This document shows, one piece after another, positions 15,590 to 17,031 of a DNA stretch of 17,031 nucleotides (position 1 is its first letter; each line of letters starts with the position of its first letter). The stretch comes from JAWXCF01 sp034440515. GTDB lineage: Bacteria > Bacteroidota > Bacteroidia > CAILMK01. The stretch is taken from assembly GCA_034440515.1 (NCBI GenBank), contig JAWXCF010000040.1, positions 1-17,031 of the forward strand, given 5' to 3'. Made by a program: the position numbers and the translations under genes. A model generated the notes under the pieces. The model did no database searches. It was not told the origin of the DNA and saw only the letters and a program-made list of their open reading frames with translations.

Positions 15590-16888
15590 ATGAATTTTAC
15601 GCCAATATTAAACGGACTAATTGGAATAGCTGGACTTACATTAATTGCATTTCTACTTAGTAATAACAAGAAACATATAAACTGGTCATTGATAATTAAG
15701 GCCTTAGTGTTACAATTTGTATTTGCCTATTGTGTACTTAGGATTCCATTTTTTAGGCAGATATTTAGCTATATAGCTAAAGCCTTTGTTACAGTTTTAG
15801 AATTTACTCGTGCAGGTTCAGGATTTCTATTTGGAGATTTAGTTAACAAGACAGATTCGTTTGGTTACATATTCGTGCTACAGGTTCTGCCGACTATTAT
15901 ATTTTTCTCTGCCTTAACTAGCTTGTTATTTTACCTAAACATCCTACAAAAGATAGTTTACGGCTTTGCTTGGATTATGAAACGAGTAATGAATTTAAGC
16001 GGGGCTGAAAGCTTAGCAAGTGCTGCTAACATATTTGTAGGGCAAACAGAGGCACCACTAGTTATTAAACCCTATATAATGGGTATGACAAAGAGTGAAA
16101 CAATGGCACTAATGACGGGGGGTATGGCGCACATTAGTGGGGGGGTATTGGCTGCTTATGTTGGATTTTTAGGTGGGGCAGATGTTGAATCTCAAAAAAT
16201 ATTTGCTACTCACTTACTTAGTGCCAGCATAATGACAGCTCCTGGGACTTTTTTTGCTGCCAAACTTTTAATACCTGAAACTGAAAAATTTCAAGAAAAT
16301 CTAAATATCAGTAGGGATAAAGTCGGGTCTAATGTGTTAGACGCCATTGCTAACGGAACATCTGATGGATTAAGGCTTGCAGTAAATGTTGCGGCTATGT
16401 TGCTGGTTTTCATAAGCCTTATGGCTATGCTAAACTTCATTATGGTAAATGGAGTAGGTAAGTGGACAGGTTTAAACGACGTAATTAAGACAAATAGTAA
16501 CGGCAGATATACAGGACTTAGCCTACAATATATGCTGGGTTGGGTATTTGCCCCGATTAGTTGGTTGATAGGAATTAGGGGCGCAGATATATTTACTGTT
16601 GGGCAGTTATTAGGTGAGAAATCAATATTAAATGAATTCATTGCTTACATAGATTTAAGTAAGTTGAAAGCAAACGGAGGACTAACTAATCCCAGAAGTG
16701 TAATAATAACAACCTACGCGCTTTGTGGTTTTGCAAATTTTGCCTCAATTGGCATACAACTTGGTGGTATAGGATCATTAGCACCTGGTAAGCGACCTAT
16801 GCTAGCTAAATTGGGTTTTAAAGCCTTAATAGCCGGCACAATTGCAAATCTATTAAGTGCAACAATAGCTGGAATATTAATAGAGTAA
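15590..16888 (+). CDS. Concentrative nucleoside transporter (NupC/CNT family)
   Basis: 432-residue inner-membrane protein that imports nucleosides with H+ or Na+. CNT marks: GAESLASAANIFVGQTEAP (138-156) with the nucleoside-binding GQTEAP, GGMAHISGGVLAAYVGF (177-193), and the C-terminal YALCGFANFASIGIQLGG segment followed by IGSLAPGKRP. About ten hydrophobic segments are visible, as in vcCNT. I chose the ATG at 15590, beginning MNFTPILNGLIGIAGL, because the longer reading frame starts with TTG (15518) and adds 24 residues without family likeness. The gene is divergent from EVE-pyrR-pyrB, with 139 bp between them. That suits a joint pyrimidine supply role: import here, synthesis and regulation opposite. 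Nucleoside preference cannot be told from sequence. Confidence 0.94.
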   Translation: MNFTPILNGLIGIAGLTLIAFLLSNNKKHINWSLIIKALVLQFVFAYCVLRIPFFRQIFSYIAKAFVTVLEFTRAGSGFLFGDLVNKTDSFGYIFVLQVLPTIIFFSALTSLLFYLNILQKIVYGFAWIMKRVMNLSGAESLASAANIFVGQTEAPLVIKPYIMGMTKSETMALMTGGMAHISGGVLAAYVGFLGGADVESQKIFATHLLSASIMTAPGTFFAAKLLIPETEKFQENLNISRDKVGSNVLDAIANGTSDGLRLAVNVAAMLLVFISLMAMLNFIMVNGVGKWTGLNDVIKTNSNGRYTGLSLQYMLGWVFAPISWLIGIRGADIFTVGQLLGEKSILNEFIAYIDLSKLKANGGLTNPRSVIITTYALCGFANFASIGIQLGGIGSLAPGKRPMLAKLGFKALIAGTIANLLSATIAGILIE

Positions 16889-16901
16889 CATTTGTAAATA
16901 A

Positions 16902-16917
16902 AGTAAAGTGATTTACT
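16902..16917 (+). terminator. Weak possible terminator after the nucleoside transporter
   Basis: AGTAAA (16902-16907) and TTTACT (16912-16917) form a 6-bp AT-rich stem with a GTGA loop, 13 bp after the stop codon. There is no clean T-run behind it (AGTTTGTTTAAG), so this is tentative. The remaining 114 bases to the window end hold no gene I can support. Confidence 0.3.
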
Positions 16918-17031
16918 AGTTTGTTTAAGAAATGTTACGGTTTTCAAAAAAAATTATTCAATGCTATCTTTTTGTTAATTATCGATTTAACCTTGGTTAT
17001 ACAAATTATTTATTTATTTGTTTGTAACAAA

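Noticed and set aside
16291..16641. Minus-strand open frames inside the nucleoside transporter (also 16714-16947)
   Set aside because: Shadows of the conserved CNT coding sequence; composition follows the sense gene.

Overview
The window is a stretch of an AT-rich chromosome from a member of the Bacteroidota. Three things point there: a secreted protein with a type IX secretion (Por) C-terminal sorting domain, several matches to the Bacteroidota -7 promoter element TAnnTTTG, and the near absence of Shine-Dalgarno sequences before genes (rpsA is the striking exception). The gene content fits a Chitinophagia- or Sphingobacteriia-like lineage, but I cannot place it more finely from sequence alone. 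I see no phage, transposon, CRISPR, tRNA or rRNA signal, and no gap between genes longer than about 170 bases.

Layout. 152-2397: a group I biotin protein ligase (birA, +) convergent with a minus-strand pair, rfbC (dTDP-4-dehydrorhamnose 3,5-epimerase) followed by a tryptophan 2,3-dioxygenase family gene. 2565-5281: a large secreted protein with Asp-box-like repeats and a T9SS sorting tail, then an exported, probably outer-membrane beta-barrel protein. The two are separated by a perfect 13-bp hairpin terminator. 5311-9586 (minus strand): queA, ispD and rpsA, the last encoding ribosomal protein S1 with a long tandem-repeat acidic tail. 9664-13542 (+): a MacB/FtsX-type ABC permease, purQ and a sodium:solute symporter. 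13539-15450 (minus): an EVE-domain gene, pyrR and pyrB, tightly packed or overlapping. 15590-16888 (+): a concentrative nucleoside transporter (NupC/CNT), divergent from the EVE-pyrR-pyrB cluster.

How the genes fit together. Most are housekeeping: biotin loading, isoprenoid precursor synthesis, queuosine tRNA modification, translation, and purine and pyrimidine synthesis. The right third looks like a nucleotide-supply neighbourhood: purQ for purines, pyrR/pyrB for de novo pyrimidines and salvage or regulation, and NupC for nucleoside uptake. The left-centre pair (T9SS cargo and beta-barrel) is the cell-surface, accessory part and holds the only genes without a confident function.

I did not find a convincing new multi-gene system. 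The observations most worth checking are the repeat-expanded tail of S1, the strong Shine-Dalgarno on rpsA in a lineage that mostly avoids them, the EVE-pyrR overlap, and the terminator that abuts the start codon of the beta-barrel gene.
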